Shown: piece by piece, positions 63,416 through 64,000 of the stretch
Layout of the letters: every line of letters begins with the position of its first letter
Position numbering within the stretch: the first letter of the stretch is position 1
Assembly (NCBI GenBank): GCA_013397455.1
Contig: VYZB01000144.1
Location: 860,780 to 924,779 of the forward strand
Origin: Crotophaga sulcirostris
Taxonomy: Eukaryota; Chordata; Aves; Cuculiformes; Crotophagidae
Length of the DNA: 64,000 nt
Direction: 5' to 3'
Notes under the pieces: generated by a model
Told to the model about the DNA's origin: nothing
The model's database searches: none
What the model saw: only the letters and a program-made list of their open reading frames with translations
Made by a program: the position numbers and the translations under genes

Positions 63416-64000
63416 GTAGTTTTTTTTAAGTAAAGTTTGATATTTAGGAATTCCTGGTTGGAACTGTTAATTTGAATGTTTGAATAGAGCAGGATAATTA
63501 AGGTGTGTGGCAGTAGCTAGGCACTGCTATTTCAACATAAGATCATCAAGGACTATGTTTAGTTACGCATCTCTAGTGCTATTGCCCTTGGTTTGCCTGA
63601 GGAAATGGAACCTTATGAACAGTTTTAATGAACAAACAAACAAAAAAATCCAATCTAGTTCAAATGACATTTGTCTTGAGTTCAGTATTTCTCAGGTTAA
63701 ATTCTTTAGTCAGGCAGTAGTGTTTATTGCAACAGAGAATTGATTGGGTCATGTAAGGCACAGAGTACAAATAACAGTGTCATTCACCAATAGGTACCAC
63801 AATTTCCTCCAACATGTACTGAACTCCTACCGGTCCTTCCAGCACCAGTGGAAGAGAAACAGGAGAGAGTATCAGTAAAACACACTTCGTTTTCATTTCT
63901 ATATCTTAAATAAGCCTTCAGGCTAAGGCTCAAATGAGTGACAGCCTGGCTTATGTTGTTTTAGTCTACAAAAGTGTTTTATCAAATTGGTAGTGCTGTG
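63416..64000. other. Right edge, nothing recognised
   Basis: Follows the CR1 copy. No gene or repeat seen. Confidence 0.7.

Noticed and set aside
1..64000. CRISPR arrays, operons, prophages, rRNA or complete transposon coding genes
   Set aside because: None seen. The window is eukaryotic intron and intergenic sequence with only 5'-truncated LINE ends.

Overview
The window is vertebrate nuclear DNA, very probably from a bird. It is AT-rich, split-gene sequence with no bacterial-style coding. It carries several copies of the CR1 LINE 3' end, some ending in short ATTCTATGA-like or TCATAGAA-like repeats, as is typical of avian (and other sauropsid) genomes. The exact species cannot be told from the sequence.

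One gene is readable: LPCAT1 (lysophosphatidylcholine acyltransferase 1) on the minus strand, filling roughly positions 1-40850. Nine coding exons (1-9) can be placed to the base: 40536-40652, 33227-33369, 31486-31700, 21598-21710, 20115-20175, 17636-17694, 12384-12418, 9667-9721 and 6101-6183. All have GT-AG borders and their phases join in one frame, giving residues 1 to about 294: the N-terminal tail, the membrane anchor and the whole acyltransferase domain with its HX4D and EGT motifs. The EF-hand half and the C-terminus are not seen and should lie left of position 1. The promoter is a TATA-less CpG island (about 40493-40960), partly lost in a 757-base assembly gap (39736-40492) that begins 43 bases inside intron 1.

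The other half, 41000-64000, is upstream of the gene. I find no convincing gene there. It holds a CR1 copy about 650 bases upstream of the start codon (41305-41675), an (AATTT)n tract, a GA/TG simple repeat, an interrupted reading frame on the minus strand (49569-50002), a small isolated CpG-rich patch (about 52965-53095), two older CR1-like relics (54305-54700 and 58165-58325), a 34-base gap and a third clear CR1 copy near the right end.

I found no new multi-gene system. The points most worth a second look are the CR1 copy beside the promoter, the interrupted reading frame, the CpG-rich patch, a 32-base tandem duplication in intron 3, and weak splice donors at exons 4 and 8.
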